This document shows, in pieces, positions 48,069-58,766 of a stretch of DNA of 64,000 nt. The notes beneath the pieces are model-generated. The model ran no database searches and was not told the origin of the DNA. It saw only the letters and a list, made by a program, of their open reading frames with translations. Position 1 is the stretch's first letter, and the number at the start of each line of letters is the position of its first letter. A program made the translations under genes and the position numbers. Source of the stretch: Pectinatus cerevisiiphilus (GTDB lineage Bacteria; Bacillota; Negativicutes; Selenomonadales; Selenomonadaceae); NCBI RefSeq assembly GCF_004341685.1, contig NZ_SMAA01000004.1:1-64000 (forward strand), read 5' to 3'.

Positions 48069-50930
48069 ATGGAATTTAAACTAGACAAAAGCGATTTTTC
48101 CAATTTGCCTACACAATATCAAACGTTTTGTCGTAATATTCTTCAGCATATACCAGAGAAACAAATCTTTATCGATCCTGTACGTACGTATGCTTACAGC
48201 GTTGATGCAAGCTTATATCATATAACGCCAAAAGTAGTAGTAAAGGTAAGAAACCTTCAGGAAGTATCAGTTCTTATAAAAGAAGCGAAAACACAAAAAC
48301 TGCCTATTACCTTTAGGGCAGCAGGAACCAGTCTTTGCGGACAAGCTTTGACAGATTCCATTCTTGTCGTAATTTCAGAAGGATGGCAAGATCACCTTAT
48401 TACCAATAATGGTGATAAGATCACTCTGCAACCTGGTATTATAGGAGCAGAAGCTAATTTGTATCTACGTCCTTATTCCCGTAAAATAGGTCCTGACCCA
48501 GCATCCATTAACTATGCACGTATTGGTGGCATGGCCGCTAACAACGCCAGTGGGATGTGCTGTGGTACAGCAGATAACAGCTATAAGACCGTTGAAGATA
48601 TGAAACTGGTCTTTGCCGATGGTTCTCTGCTTGACACGGCAGATGCAGCTTCCAGAAAAAGCTGGGCAGCTGATGCCAACCATAAAAAGATGTTACAGGA
48701 ACTGACGGATTTGCATGATGAAATTCATTCTGATAATGAACTTAAAGAACTTATTGCCCATAAATTCAAAATAAAGAATACTACCGGTTATAGTCTTAAT
48801 GCTTTTGTGGACTACGATGATCCGTTTGATATCTTAAAGCATCTTCTTATTGGCTCAGAAGGAACACTTGCTCTCATTGTAGAGATCACTTACCGTACTG
48901 TTCTGGACCATAAATATAAAGCTTCAGCACTTATGTTCTTCCCCAGCATGAGAGATGCCTGCCTGGCTGTTATGAAACTTTATCGACCGCTTGTATCCGC
49001 AGCTGAATTACTTGACCGTATCTCTTTAAAATCTGTTGAAGATTGGCCCGGTGTGCCTTCATATATAAAGACCCTGCCCAAAAACGCAGCGGCATTGCTC
49101 GTAGAAATACGCGCAGAAAATCAAGCTGCTTTGACAACTCAAATTGCCCAGGTAAAAGAAAAACTCTCATCAATGACCACGTTAATGCCGATCGAGTTTA
49201 CTGATGTAAGAGAAGAATACGAACGCCTTTGGAATATACGTGCCGGCATATTCCCTGCTGTAGGCGGAATTCGTGAAATAGGTACGACTGTAATCATTGA
49301 AGATATTGCTTTTCCTAAGGAAACACTGGCAGATGCTGTTATGACACTGCGTGAATGTATGAACTCACATGGCTATGGCGATGGCATTATCTATGGTCAT
49401 GCCCTTGATGGTAATGTCCATTTTGTTTTCACCCAGGCATTCAATACTAAGGAAGATAAAGAGCGTTATAAAGTATTCATCGAAGACATTTGTTCGTTTG
49501 TCGTTGAAAAATACACTGGTTCTTTAAAAGCTGAACATGGAACAGGCAGAAATATGGCTCCGTTTGTTGAATTTGAATGGGGCAAAAAGGCTTATAGCAT
49601 TATGACCCGTTTAAAGAAAGCTTTCGATCCGGACAACCTCTTAAATCCTGATGTAATCATTACTAAAAACGGGAATTTGTTCATCGAAAACATCAAGTCA
49701 ATGCTGCCTACAAACGATATCATCAATAAATGCATTGAATGCGGTTATTGTGAAGTCAATTGTCCTTCCCGGAATTTCACCTTCACGCCGCGCCAGCGCA
49801 TTGCCACACAGCGTGAAATAGCAAGACTCAAGGCTACCAAAGAAGATCCGGCTTTGTTAAAACGTTTTGAAAAGGACTACGAATTTTTCGGCAACGAAAC
49901 CTGTGCTGTTGATGGTTTATGCCAGACTACCTGTCCAGTTTCTATAAACACAGGTAATTTTACAAAATATAAACGTTCCTTGGCACTCACACCTCGGGCA
50001 AAGAACACGGCAGCTTTTATCTCTGATCATTTTGCTGGTGTCAGCAGTGTCGTAAAACTTGGTCTTACTGGCGCTAACATTGCACATGCGACAGTCGGCA
50101 CACATGCCATGGAATATATAACAGGTAAACTGCGTGATATCAGCGGTGGTAAAATGCCTCGCTGGACAAAATGGATGCCGAAAAGCGGCAGTACACCAAA
50201 AACTTCACGCAATAATGCTGCAGGTCCTAAAGTGGTGTATTATCCAAGCTGTGTTACCCGTATGATGGGACCAGCTAAAAATGACGATGACCAAAGACAG
50301 CTCGGTGATGTTATGATTTCATTACTGCAAAAAGCAGGCTACGATGTAATATTACCTGAAAACATGGATAAATATTGTTGTGGTATGCCATTTGAAAGTG
50401 AAGGCCAGTTTGAAACAGCAGACCGTATGAGCGCACAGTTGGAAAAATTATTGCTCTCCTGTAGCAATAACGGCGAATATCCTATCTTATGCGACACCAG
50501 TCCTTGCGTATATCGCATGAAGAAAGTAATGGGCGAACACCTCAAAATCTATGATACTGTAGAATTCATCCATGATTTCTTGCTTGATAAATTGGCTTTG
50601 AAAAAAACTGATGAAACTGTCATGGTTCATGTTACCTGCAGTGCCAGAAAGATGGGCTTAATTGAAAAGTTCCGCACCATAGCAGAAGCTTGTGCGACAA
50701 AGGTAGTCATTCCAGAAAGAGTTCGTTGTTGCGGTTTTGCTGGTGACAAAGGCTTTAGTCTGCCTGAATTGAACGAATCTGCCCTTGACCATCTCAATGA
50801 AGAAATTCCTTCCGGTTGTACACATGGTTACTCCAACAGCCGTACTTGTGAAGTCGGCTTGGCTGCCAAGAGCGGTATATGTTATCAATCCATCGCTTAT
50901 CTTGTTGATGAATGTGCATCTGCACGTTGA
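48069..50930 (+). CDS. FAD/Fe-S D-lactate dehydrogenase-type oxidoreductase
   Basis: The 953-residue protein has an FAD-binding-4 domain (FRAAGTSLCGQAL, IGGMAANNASGMCCGT), an FAD-oxidase C domain (about 280-530), two Fe-S motifs (CIECGYCEVNCP near 555 and CAVDGLCQTTCP) and a C-terminal CCG domain (YYPSCVTRMMG, KYCCGMPFESEG, RCCGFAGDKGF). This layout is that of membrane-associated quinone-linked D-lactate dehydrogenases that oxidise D-lactate to pyruvate. Other 2-hydroxy acids are possible. AGGGGTGAAC precedes ATG 48069. Confidence 0.9.
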   Translation: MEFKLDKSDFSNLPTQYQTFCRNILQHIPEKQIFIDPVRTYAYSVDASLYHITPKVVVKVRNLQEVSVLIKEAKTQKLPITFRAAGTSLCGQALTDSILVVISEGWQDHLITNNGDKITLQPGIIGAEANLYLRPYSRKIGPDPASINYARIGGMAANNASGMCCGTADNSYKTVEDMKLVFADGSLLDTADAASRKSWAADANHKKMLQELTDLHDEIHSDNELKELIAHKFKIKNTTGYSLNAFVDYDDPFDILKHLLIGSEGTLALIVEITYRTVLDHKYKASALMFFPSMRDACLAVMKLYRPLVSAAELLDRISLKSVEDWPGVPSYIKTLPKNAAALLVEIRAENQAALTTQIAQVKEKLSSMTTLMPIEFTDVREEYERLWNIRAGIFPAVGGIREIGTTVIIEDIAFPKETLADAVMTLRECMNSHGYGDGIIYGHALDGNVHFVFTQAFNTKEDKERYKVFIEDICSFVVEKYTGSLKAEHGTGRNMAPFVEFEWGKKAYSIMTRLKKAFDPDNLLNPDVIITKNGNLFIENIKSMLPTNDIINKCIECGYCEVNCPSRNFTFTPRQRIATQREIARLKATKEDPALLKRFEKDYEFFGNETCAVDGLCQTTCPVSINTGNFTKYKRSLALTPRAKNTAAFISDHFAGVSSVVKLGLTGANIAHATVGTHAMEYITGKLRDISGGKMPRWTKWMPKSGSTPKTSRNNAAGPKVVYYPSCVTRMMGPAKNDDDQRQLGDVMISLLQKAGYDVILPENMDKYCCGMPFESEGQFETADRMSAQLEKLLLSCSNNGEYPILCDTSPCVYRMKKVMGEHLKIYDTVEFIHDFLLDKLALKKTDETVMVHVTCSARKMGLIEKFRTIAEACATKVVIPERVRCCGFAGDKGFSLPELNESALDHLNEEIPSGCTHGYSNSRTCEVGLAAKSGICYQSIAYLVDECASAR

Positions 50931-50946
50931 TATAAATGATCGTACT

Positions 50947-50990
50947 AAAAAATGCTGCCATAGCTTTAGAAGCTATGGCAGCATTTTTTA
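50947..50990. terminator. Bidirectional terminator
   Basis: AAAAAATGCTGCCATAGCTT and its complement form a ~20-bp perfect stem around a short TAG loop, with flanking T/A runs. It serves the D-lactate dehydrogenase gene and the end of the lac/gal operon. Confidence 0.92.
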
Positions 50991-51001
50991 ACTAAGCATC
51001 T

Positions 51002-52024
51002 TTATACCGTTTTTATAGGTGCAGTCGTATTTCGCTTTATCAATGTATTTTCCAAAATAATCTCATCGCTGACAGTATTTTGCGACTCTATTTTCTCCAT
51101 CAATAAAGCTGTAGCTGACTGTCCCAGCAAAGACATATTCTGGTCTATCGTAGTGAGTTTTGGTTCAATAAAACGGCTTATCGAAATATTATCAAAACCA
51201 ACTATGGAAAGATCCTCCGGTACGTTTATTCCCAAGCGATGACAACCGTTAATCGCCCCTACAGCCATCAAATCATTACAAGCGAATATAGCGGTTATCT
51301 TCCTGCCGCTTTGTATCGCCATCATCACTTTTGCTAAAGTATTATCCACAGTTTTTTCAATATTGCCTTCACCAATATTAAGCACATATGGTTTTACTTT
51401 ATACTCAAACATCATTTTTCTATAAATTTCTTCTTTTATTTCATAAGAGTCACTACTCATACCACGAATAAAGAGTATATGCCTGTGCCCTAATTTCAAT
51501 AAATGGTTCAGTGCCATTTTCGTCCCGGAAGCCTCATCATTAGAAACATATGATATTCCCGGCCTCTTTACATAGCTGTTTATAAATACCAGTGGCACCC
51601 TGGCTGCTATCTGGTCATAAAAAGCAGCTTCAACTGCATATGTGTTAGGCGATATATTGATAATGCCGCAGACATTGCGTGATAAAAGCTCCTGCATACA
51701 TTGTTTTTCTTTCAGCGGATTGTCTTTTGCGCAAGTAATGAGCATAGAATAATTATAGTGCTTTATATATTCTTCAATGCCATCAAAAACTTCGGCAAAA
51801 AACATATTAAATAAGCTGGGGACAACTACACCGATAGTAGTGGATTGTCTTGTATTAAGTTCGCGAGCCTGAATGTTCTGCACATAATGAAGTTCCTTAA
51901 TTGCGTCCAATACTTTTTTCTTAGTTTCTTCTTTTACGGGATAGTTACCATTCACTACACGCGAAACAGTCGCTACTGATACACCAGCACATTTTGCCAC
52001 ATCTATTATCGTCGTAGATTTCAT
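51002..52024 (-). CDS. LacI/GalR-family repressor of the lac-gal operon
   Basis: The ~340-residue protein has the LacI helix-turn-helix TIIDVAKCAGVSVATVSRVVNG, the hinge LNTRQSTTIGVVVPSLFN and a periplasmic-binding-like effector domain (IFACNDLMAVGAING, SIVGFDNISISRFI). It is the last gene of the operon, 24 bases after galT. The palindrome before lacS is its probable operator. I prefer ATG 52024 over the TTG just before it. Effector is likely lactose-, melibiose- or galactose-derived. Confidence 0.9.
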   Translation of the reverse strand: MKSTTIIDVAKCAGVSVATVSRVVNGNYPVKEETKKKVLDAIKELHYVQNIQARELNTRQSTTIGVVVPSLFNMFFAEVFDGIEEYIKHYNYSMLITCAKDNPLKEKQCMQELLSRNVCGIINISPNTYAVEAAFYDQIAARVPLVFINSYVKRPGISYVSNDEASGTKMALNHLLKLGHRHILFIRGMSSDSYEIKEEIYRKMMFEYKVKPYVLNIGEGNIEKTVDNTLAKVMMAIQSGRKITAIFACNDLMAVGAINGCHRLGINVPEDLSIVGFDNISISRFIEPKLTTIDQNMSLLGQSATALLMEKIESQNTVSDEIILENTLIKRNTTAPIKTV

Positions 52025-52048
52025 CAACTTATCATCCTCAAAACAAAA

Positions 52049-53548
52049 TTATAGGACAGCCATAAACTTATCAAAAGCTGCCAAGCCGATACTGTTTCGT
52101 TTATAGACACCTGCATGAACCAGTACCTGCATGAATATACTACCTACTTCGTTATTAAGGATATCAGTAATATTATTTTTGTCAATAGAACTATTGTACT
52201 TTTCATGCATTTTTTTATACCATTCAGCATGCTTTTTTATTTCAGGATCACCACTTATATCAGCTGTGCCGCGCAGTAATTCTTCCTTTATTTTCGCCAG
52301 CTCTGACTTAAGTCTGGCCGGTAATACAGCCAATCCCATAACCTCGATGAGGCCAATGTTTTCTTTTTTTATATGATGCACTTCATTATGCGGATGGAAT
52401 ATACCCAATGGGTATTGCTTAGTAGTACGATTATTGCGCAATACTAAATCCAGCTCATATAAATCTCCGCGTTTGCGGGCTATAGGCGTAATTGTATTAT
52501 GCGGGGTACCATCACTTTCAGCCAATATTTGGACACTCGCATCAGAATACTGCCGCCAGGTTTTTAAAATATATGCAGCCAGTTCTGTTAAACGTTTTCT
52601 ATCTTTCCCTGCTAAACGAATAGTGGACATTGGCCATTTTACTCTGCCGACAGTTACATCTGCAAAGCCATTAACTGTATACGTTTTTTCCACAGGAGCT
52701 TTAGCCATTGCGAAGGTGTAATTACCGCCCTGATAATGGTCATGCGCTAAGATAGAGCCGCCGACTATTGGCAAATCCGCATTTGAGCCTATAAAATAAT
52801 GCGGAAAACGACTGACAAAAGACAACAGATTTTGAAACGTTTTCTGTGTGATCTGCATTGGTATATGCTTTTTATTTAGCACTATACAATGCTCATTATA
52901 ATATGTGTATGGTGAGTATTGCAGGAACCATTCCTGTCCACCAAACTCCAACGGAATCAATCTAATCGTCTGTCTTGCCGGATGCCCTATGCCTCCGGCA
53001 AAACCTTCATTTTCGCGACAAAGCAGGCATTTAGGATAGGATAATGACTTTGCCGTTTTCGCTTTTATTATATCACGTGGATCTTTTTCTGGTTTGGAAA
53101 GGTTTATTGTTATATCCAAATCGCCGTATTCTGTCTTTGTCTGCCAAATAATGTTCTTATCTACACGCGCTTTTCTTATATAATTCGAGGCAATACTCAA
53201 TTTATAAAAAAAATCCGTAGCCATTTTAGGCGATTGGTCATACAATCCTGTAAATTTTCCAATAACCTCTGAAGGGCGCATCATTACACAATTCATGATG
53301 CGTGTATCAAAAAGGTCTTTTTGTTCTGTTGTGTCTTCAATAAGTTTATTTTCTACTGCGTATGCCAGCATATTTGTCAGAATAGCCGATGCTTCATCTA
53401 AACGTTCATCTACTACTTCTTCCGCAAAGGCATCTACCCGTAAAACATCTAACAAAAGATTAGCCGCATAAATCTTATCTGTTTTTTCTATAAGCTTTTG
53501 CTGTTGTGCAAAATTGAGCAGTCTATTTATCTCATAATTTATATCCAT
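52049..53548 (-). CDS. galT: Galactose-1-phosphate uridylyltransferase, Firmicute type
   Basis: The 499-residue protein matches the long (type 2) GalT of Firmicutes, not the ~350-residue enterobacterial type: CLLCRENEGFAGGIGHPARQ, QWFLQYSPYTYYNEHC (as FLQYSPYTYYNEHC) and GGSILAHDHYQGG. It swaps UMP between UDP-glucose and galactose-1-phosphate in the Leloir pathway. It follows galE by 14 bases. Confidence 0.94.
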   Translation of the reverse strand: MDINYEINRLLNFAQQQKLIEKTDKIYAANLLLDVLRVDAFAEEVVDERLDEASAILTNMLAYAVENKLIEDTTEQKDLFDTRIMNCVMMRPSEVIGKFTGLYDQSPKMATDFFYKLSIASNYIRKARVDKNIIWQTKTEYGDLDITINLSKPEKDPRDIIKAKTAKSLSYPKCLLCRENEGFAGGIGHPARQTIRLIPLEFGGQEWFLQYSPYTYYNEHCIVLNKKHIPMQITQKTFQNLLSFVSRFPHYFIGSNADLPIVGGSILAHDHYQGGNYTFAMAKAPVEKTYTVNGFADVTVGRVKWPMSTIRLAGKDRKRLTELAAYILKTWRQYSDASVQILAESDGTPHNTITPIARKRGDLYELDLVLRNNRTTKQYPLGIFHPHNEVHHIKKENIGLIEVMGLAVLPARLKSELAKIKEELLRGTADISGDPEIKKHAEWYKKMHEKYNSSIDKNNITDILNNEVGSIFMQVLVHAGVYKRNSIGLAAFDKFMAVL

Positions 53549-53562
53549 AAGTTAATCCCCGG

Positions 53563-54552
53563 TTACTCATCAAATCCGTTTGGATGTTTTTTATGCCATT
53601 TCCAAGCCGTTTTTATGATGCTTTCCATATCTGTATACTTTGCTTTCCAGCCTAAAATTTTTCCTGCTTTTTCACTAGAAGCGACAAGTTTAGCCGGATC
53701 GCCAGCACGGCGTGCTCCCACAATTACCGGGATTTCTTCCCCTGTAGCTTTCCGTGCAGCTTCAATCATTTCTTTTACGGAAAAACCATTGCCGCTGCCC
53801 AAATTGAATATGTCACTGCTGCCACCCTTGCGCAGATAATTTATCGCTCTCATATGTGCATCAGCCAGATCCACTACATGAACATAATCCCGTATGCATG
53901 TTCCATCTTTAGTCGGGTAATCCTGTCCATATATCGTTATAGCTTTACGTTTTTTTAACGGTACTTGCAGAATAATTGGTACCAAATGGCTTTCTTGCTT
54001 ATGGTCTTCACCGATATGTCCGTCTTCAGATGCCCCTGCTACATTGAAATAACGCAAGGATACATACCGTACAGAATGTATTAAGCTCACCCATTTCATC
54101 ATTTTTTCCATTATGAGTTTAGATTCGCCGTATGGATTGGTCGGTTCTGTAGTATCTGTTTCTTTTATAGGGATTCGTTTCGGTTCTCCGTAAGTCGCCG
54201 CGGAAGAAGAAAAAACAATCTTATCTACTTTGTGCTTTACCATAGTTTCAAGCAATACCTGCATGCCATATACATTATTATTTAAGTACAAAAGTGGTTT
54301 TTCCATGCTTTCACCCACGAGTGAACAAGCTGCAAAATGAATAACTGCTTCTATTTTGTTTTCAGTAAATATTTTATCCATTGCTTTGCTGTCACGAATG
54401 TCTTCCTGATAAAACTTTACTTGTGCTGGTACAGCTTGTCTGTGCCCGGTGCGTAAATTATCCACTACGATTGGTGTTTCATTGTTTTTTAATAGTTCAT
54501 CCACCATATGTGAACCTATATAACCGGCTCCGCCGCATACTAAAATTGCCAT
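53563..54552 (-). CDS. galE: UDP-glucose 4-epimerase
   Basis: The 329-residue SDR-family protein has the NAD loop VCGGAGYIGSHMVDEL, FSSSAATYGEP and the catalytic NPYGESKLIMEKM (YxxxK). It interconverts UDP-galactose and UDP-glucose. It lies between galK (126-base gap) and galT. Confidence 0.95.
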   Translation of the reverse strand: MAILVCGGAGYIGSHMVDELLKNNETPIVVDNLRTGHRQAVPAQVKFYQEDIRDSKAMDKIFTENKIEAVIHFAACSLVGESMEKPLLYLNNNVYGMQVLLETMVKHKVDKIVFSSSAATYGEPKRIPIKETDTTEPTNPYGESKLIMEKMMKWVSLIHSVRYVSLRYFNVAGASEDGHIGEDHKQESHLVPIILQVPLKKRKAITIYGQDYPTKDGTCIRDYVHVVDLADAHMRAINYLRKGGSSDIFNLGSGNGFSVKEMIEAARKATGEEIPVIVGARRAGDPAKLVASSEKAGKILGWKAKYTDMESIIKTAWKWHKKHPNGFDE

Positions 54553-54678
54553 TTTAAACCTCCGCGTTTTATTGTTTCACATTTTCTATTTTTCGGTATT
54601 GCAATGGCTAATACCCGCTACAATATCGAAACCAAATTCTATTTTTACTACAAGGTTATTCTACTCGACTTTTCTTCA

Positions 54679-55848
54679 TTATTCAATGACTTTTGTGCCA
54701 TCACCTATATTGGCAATATAAAAGTCCGGCTTGTAACCTATTTTCTGTACATACCCTTTACTTACATTTTTCTTAAATGCATCAATACAATCGTTCCGCA
54801 CAATGCTGACTGTGCAACCGCCAAAACCGCCTCCTGTCATGCGCGAGCCGATCACTCCGTCCTGTTGCCATGCTAATTCAGCCAAGGCATCAAGTTCCGG
54901 CCCGGTTACTTCATAATCATCCCGCAGTGATTTATGCGATTCATTCATAAGGTGTCCAAACAATTCCAAATCATTATTTTCCAGTGCAGTTACTGCTTTT
55001 ATTGTTCTTTGATTTTCAAATACCGCATGACGGGCACGCCGCATACATACCGGATCTTTTATTGCTGTCTGTAACTGCGCGAAATCGTCTTCATTAAGTT
55101 CACCCAAGCTCTTCACGTTCCGTTTTTTCTGAATATCGGCTAAAGCCTGTTCGCACTGGCTGCGGCGCAAATTATAAGCCGAATCAACAAGACTATGCTT
55201 ACAGTTAGTATTGGTTATGACTATACTGTATCCCTTAAGCAATATTTTTACATAACGATATTTTAGTGTATTGCAATCTAAAAGCATGGCATTATCTTTT
55301 TTACCCATGCCTACTGCAAATTGATCTAATATACCGCAATTCACACCGACAAATTTATTTTCTGCTTCCTGGCAAAACTTCACCATATCCAAAGTGTCGA
55401 TAACAAATGAAAAGAATTTTTTTAATACCATTGCCGTAAGCATTTCCAGCGATGCTGATGAAGAAAGCCCTGCTCCGTCCGGTAAATTCCCATATATTAC
55501 CAGATTAAAGCCCTTATTGACTTTAAAACCGTGGTTTTGGAATGTCTTCACTACCCCCAATGGATAATTGGCCCAATCATTAGCCTTATCGTTCGCTATT
55601 TTTTCTACATCAGCCGTTATTATTCCCTTTTCCGGTAAATTCAGTGAATAAAAGCATATTTTTTTATCTTCTCGCAGCGATGCGGCTCCATATGTTCCCA
55701 ATGATATAGCACATGGGAAAACATGTCCACCGTTATAATCTGTATGTTCACCTATAAGATTTACTCTTCCAGGTGAATAGAATATATGCTGCGCCTGTTC
55801 CTTAAATTTCTCTTTATACACTTTTTTTATTTCTTCCACAATATCCAT
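54679..55848 (-). CDS. galK: Galactokinase
   Basis: The 389-residue GHMP kinase has the galactokinase signature GRVNLIGEHTDYNGGHVFP, the ATP loop DGAGLSSSASLE and the C-terminal GSRMTGGGFGGCTVSI. It makes galactose-1-phosphate. It follows lacM by 34 bases. Confidence 0.96.
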   Translation of the reverse strand: MDIVEEIKKVYKEKFKEQAQHIFYSPGRVNLIGEHTDYNGGHVFPCAISLGTYGAASLREDKKICFYSLNLPEKGIITADVEKIANDKANDWANYPLGVVKTFQNHGFKVNKGFNLVIYGNLPDGAGLSSSASLEMLTAMVLKKFFSFVIDTLDMVKFCQEAENKFVGVNCGILDQFAVGMGKKDNAMLLDCNTLKYRYVKILLKGYSIVITNTNCKHSLVDSAYNLRRSQCEQALADIQKKRNVKSLGELNEDDFAQLQTAIKDPVCMRRARHAVFENQRTIKAVTALENNDLELFGHLMNESHKSLRDDYEVTGPELDALAELAWQQDGVIGSRMTGGGFGGCTVSIVRNDCIDAFKKNVSKGYVQKIGYKPDFYIANIGDGTKVIE

Positions 55849-55882
55849 TGTATTCTCCTCTTCTTTATCTGCATGTCTATTT

Positions 55883-56842
55883 TTAAGCTTTTACAATTGA
55901 AAAACTAAAATCAATATCCTGCCCTGCTGGAATATGGTATTGTTTTTCTACATCTCTTCCCCAGCTGTCAATACCACCTACGCCCCTGACCTTACCAAGA
56001 ATTGAAAGAACTGTTCTTCTAGGCAGTGGCAATTCCTCAACATGAGTAGCATTTTCCAATTCTTCAGCAGTATATGGCAAACAGCTAAATGCGAACGGCT
56101 TATCCAAGCTGCATATTTTTATACCAAATTGGTCATGTGAATTATCCGCATTATTTTTCGTGGTGCTACGAATTACTTTTACCCAATTGGTATTCATATG
56201 GACGCCACAATCTTGCGGTACTAAATATGGTGTTACAGGTAGTCCTTTTATTTGGTATGTACCAAATCCCCCGCCTGCCATCCTATCAGGATATGTTTCA
56301 CCTGATAATCCTTCATATTCATAACCATCAGCCTTGGTAGGTATAATAAAGCGCATACCGAATACTGGCAATTCCGGTAGCTCATTATTCCCATAGTAAT
56401 GGACTTTTACAGTTATTGTACCGCCCGGTACAATAGCATAACTGACACTAACCTTCGTAGAAGGCTTAGTAAGTGTTTGATACACATATACTATTTCTAC
56501 TTTATCCGCATATTCAGCATCTGAATATTGATTGTTTACCGGTGGTTTAGGAAATGCTATCGGTTTCTCATTTATGCGCACGGCTATACTTGCCGTATCA
56601 ATAAACATATCTGTGCCCAACCACTGAATAGACTTCTTCACAAAGCCATTTCCCTTGTCATTATCCGTCGCTGCCCGCCAAAAAGTCGGTTTTGCTTCCC
56701 TATAGAGCCACTCTTTGCCATTTATGACCAATGATTCAGGACCGCCTCTTGCATAATTGAAGATATAGTGAAATTGATTCCCGGCAATACCCAAGGTTGC
56801 ATCACCATATATTATTTTCAATTTTTTATTTGTATTTTCCAT
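55883..56842 (-). CDS. lacM: Beta-galactosidase small subunit
   Basis: The 319-residue protein corresponds to the C-terminal (small-chain) domain of GH2 beta-galactosidase: YGDATLGIAGNQFHYIFNY, GKEWLYREAKPTFWRAATDNDKG (within) and MRFIIPTKADG. It carries no catalytic acids and pairs with LacL. It starts 17 bases inside lacL, with AGGAGGTG upstream. LacL/LacM pairs of these lengths are known from lactobacilli and Leuconostoc, so this is a natural split gene, not a frameshift. Confidence 0.94.
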   Translation of the reverse strand: MENTNKKLKIIYGDATLGIAGNQFHYIFNYARGGPESLVINGKEWLYREAKPTFWRAATDNDKGNGFVKKSIQWLGTDMFIDTASIAVRINEKPIAFPKPPVNNQYSDAEYADKVEIVYVYQTLTKPSTKVSVSYAIVPGGTITVKVHYYGNNELPELPVFGMRFIIPTKADGYEYEGLSGETYPDRMAGGGFGTYQIKGLPVTPYLVPQDCGVHMNTNWVKVIRSTTKNNADNSHDQFGIKICSLDKPFAFSCLPYTAEELENATHVEELPLPRRTVLSILGKVRGVGGIDSWGRDVEKQYHIPAGQDIDFSFSIVKA

Positions 56843-58712
56843 AATAATATTTCACCTCCTGCATCGCGGGTTTCTCCGTCCTGTCAGCGAATAATAATCC
56901 ATCACCGCTAAAATCATAATCAGACGGCCGATCATCAAAATCGCCACCATAACGCAGTACTTCCCGGCCGGTAAGTTCATCTTTAACCAATAGAGCCTGG
57001 TCAATAAAATCCCATATAAAACCACCATGGTACATAGGGAACTGCTCAAGCAAGTCCATATAAGATTTCATGCCGCCTAATGAATTTCCCATATCATGCA
57101 TATACTCACACAATAAAAATGGTTTTTGCGGTTTATTTTGCAGATATTCTATTATTTCTTCAGGTGAAGCATACATCCGACTTTCGACGTCAGAAATAAC
57201 ACTCTCATATTTGCGGTTCCTTACCACGCCTTCATAATGGACAAGCCTTGACGTATCAACCTCTTTATAATATTTATTCATCGCCGCAATATTATCACCG
57301 GCATAAGACTCATTTCCCAGTGACCAAAATACAATGCTCGGATGGTTTTTTAATAATTCATAATTATTTTTTGCCCGGTCTAAGACAACATCGCGCCATT
57401 TTGGTAACGACCCCGGTACATTATAAGACGGTTCAATTTCACCCGATTTCTGCCATGAACCATGCGATTCCAGGTTATTTTCCGCCATCACATAAATACC
57501 GTGCTGGTCACAAAGACGATACCAAAGTTTCTGGTCAGGATAGTGGCATGTACGGACAGCATTGATGTTATTTTTTTCAATTATACTGATGTCTTTTTCC
57601 ATATCAACAGCTGTTATGACTCTTCCGGAACGGGCATTCCATTCGTGTCTGTTCACGCCGTTGATAATAAATCTCTTACCATTAAATAAAATAACTTTAT
57701 TTTTTATTTCGATCCGCCTGAACCCGAAATGGTATGGAACAATTTCCAATACGGTACCATCCGCTTTGCTTATTTCAACAATCAACTGATATAAATAAGG
57801 GGTTTTATTACTCCATAGATGTATCTGTTTAAAACGAATACCATTTACCTTTATTTTTTCCGCAGCTTGCTGTTTCGTCTGAAAAAGTACTGTACCTTCG
57901 CTATCCTTGACAATAACATTGACTACTGCATCAATATTACTGCTGGATAAATGGCAGTGCACATCAAGCAGACCGTCTTTAAAGTCATCTGTCACCGTCG
58001 GCCTGATCAACAGATCCTCAACATGTGTCTGGGGTTGGGCAAGCAAGGTAACATCCCTAAAAATCCCAAAGAATCTAAAGAAATCCTGATCCTCCAGAAA
58101 AGAAGCCGTGCTGTGCTTGAACACCTCGACAGCTAGTAAGTTCTCCCCTTTTTTGATAAAAGGTGTCAGATCAAACTCTGACGGCGTAAAGCTGTCTTCG
58201 GCGTAACCCAAGAAATGACCGTTAAGCCAAACATACATTGCCTTTTCTACACCATCGAACCGTACCCTAACATTTTTATCATAAAACTCCGGTGGCAATA
58301 TAAACTTTTTACGGTAAGAACCGACTCGATTATCCTCCGCCTGGCTGAACATGCCCTTGCCTGTTTCGTCTGCGCCTAAGGTATATGCCGGCCTACGGTA
58401 AATATGTCCTTCCCATGGATAAAGTGTATTAATATAATGGATTTTATCATATCCGGCCAACTCAATATGACCCGGTACTTTAATAGTATCGAAATTACTG
58501 CTGTCAAAATCTTCAGCAAAGAAGCCTTGCGGCCGTACCATGGGATTTGAAGAAAAACAAAACTGCCATTCACCGTTTAAGCTCTGCTCAAAACTACTCT
58601 TATCATTTTGCGCCTCATCATAATCTTTATAAAATTGATGGTCACTATGTGCCGGTATCTGCCCTTTTCGAAATACTTCTGGATCATCCAACCAATTGAT
58701 ATCCGCCTGCAA
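56826..58712 (-). CDS. lacL: Beta-galactosidase large subunit (GH2)
   Basis: The 628-residue protein has the GH2 jelly-roll (WQFCFSSNPMVRPQGF), immunoglobulin-like and TIM-barrel domains, with the acid/base Glu in FWSLGNESYAGD and the nucleophile Glu in LLCEYMHDMGNS. It hydrolyses lactose together with LacM. It is 54 bases downstream of the alpha-galactosidase gene. Confidence 0.95.
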   Translation of the reverse strand: MQADINWLDDPEVFRKGQIPAHSDHQFYKDYDEAQNDKSSFEQSLNGEWQFCFSSNPMVRPQGFFAEDFDSSNFDTIKVPGHIELAGYDKIHYINTLYPWEGHIYRRPAYTLGADETGKGMFSQAEDNRVGSYRKKFILPPEFYDKNVRVRFDGVEKAMYVWLNGHFLGYAEDSFTPSEFDLTPFIKKGENLLAVEVFKHSTASFLEDQDFFRFFGIFRDVTLLAQPQTHVEDLLIRPTVTDDFKDGLLDVHCHLSSSNIDAVVNVIVKDSEGTVLFQTKQQAAEKIKVNGIRFKQIHLWSNKTPYLYQLIVEISKADGTVLEIVPYHFGFRRIEIKNKVILFNGKRFIINGVNRHEWNARSGRVITAVDMEKDISIIEKNNINAVRTCHYPDQKLWYRLCDQHGIYVMAENNLESHGSWQKSGEIEPSYNVPGSLPKWRDVVLDRAKNNYELLKNHPSIVFWSLGNESYAGDNIAAMNKYYKEVDTSRLVHYEGVVRNRKYESVISDVESRMYASPEEIIEYLQNKPQKPFLLCEYMHDMGNSLGGMKSYMDLLEQFPMYHGGFIWDFIDQALLVKDELTGREVLRYGGDFDDRPSDYDFSGDGLLFADRTEKPAMQEVKYYYGKYK

Positions 58713-58766
58713 AACAACCGACCTCTTTTCTCTTAATAAATTCTTTTTGCAAGTAAATTTCTATAT

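Noticed and set aside
56826-56842. lacL/lacM split as a frameshift in lacZ
   Set aside because: Lengths, the 17-base overlap and an internal AGGAGGTG ribosome site match natural LacL/LacM pairs.
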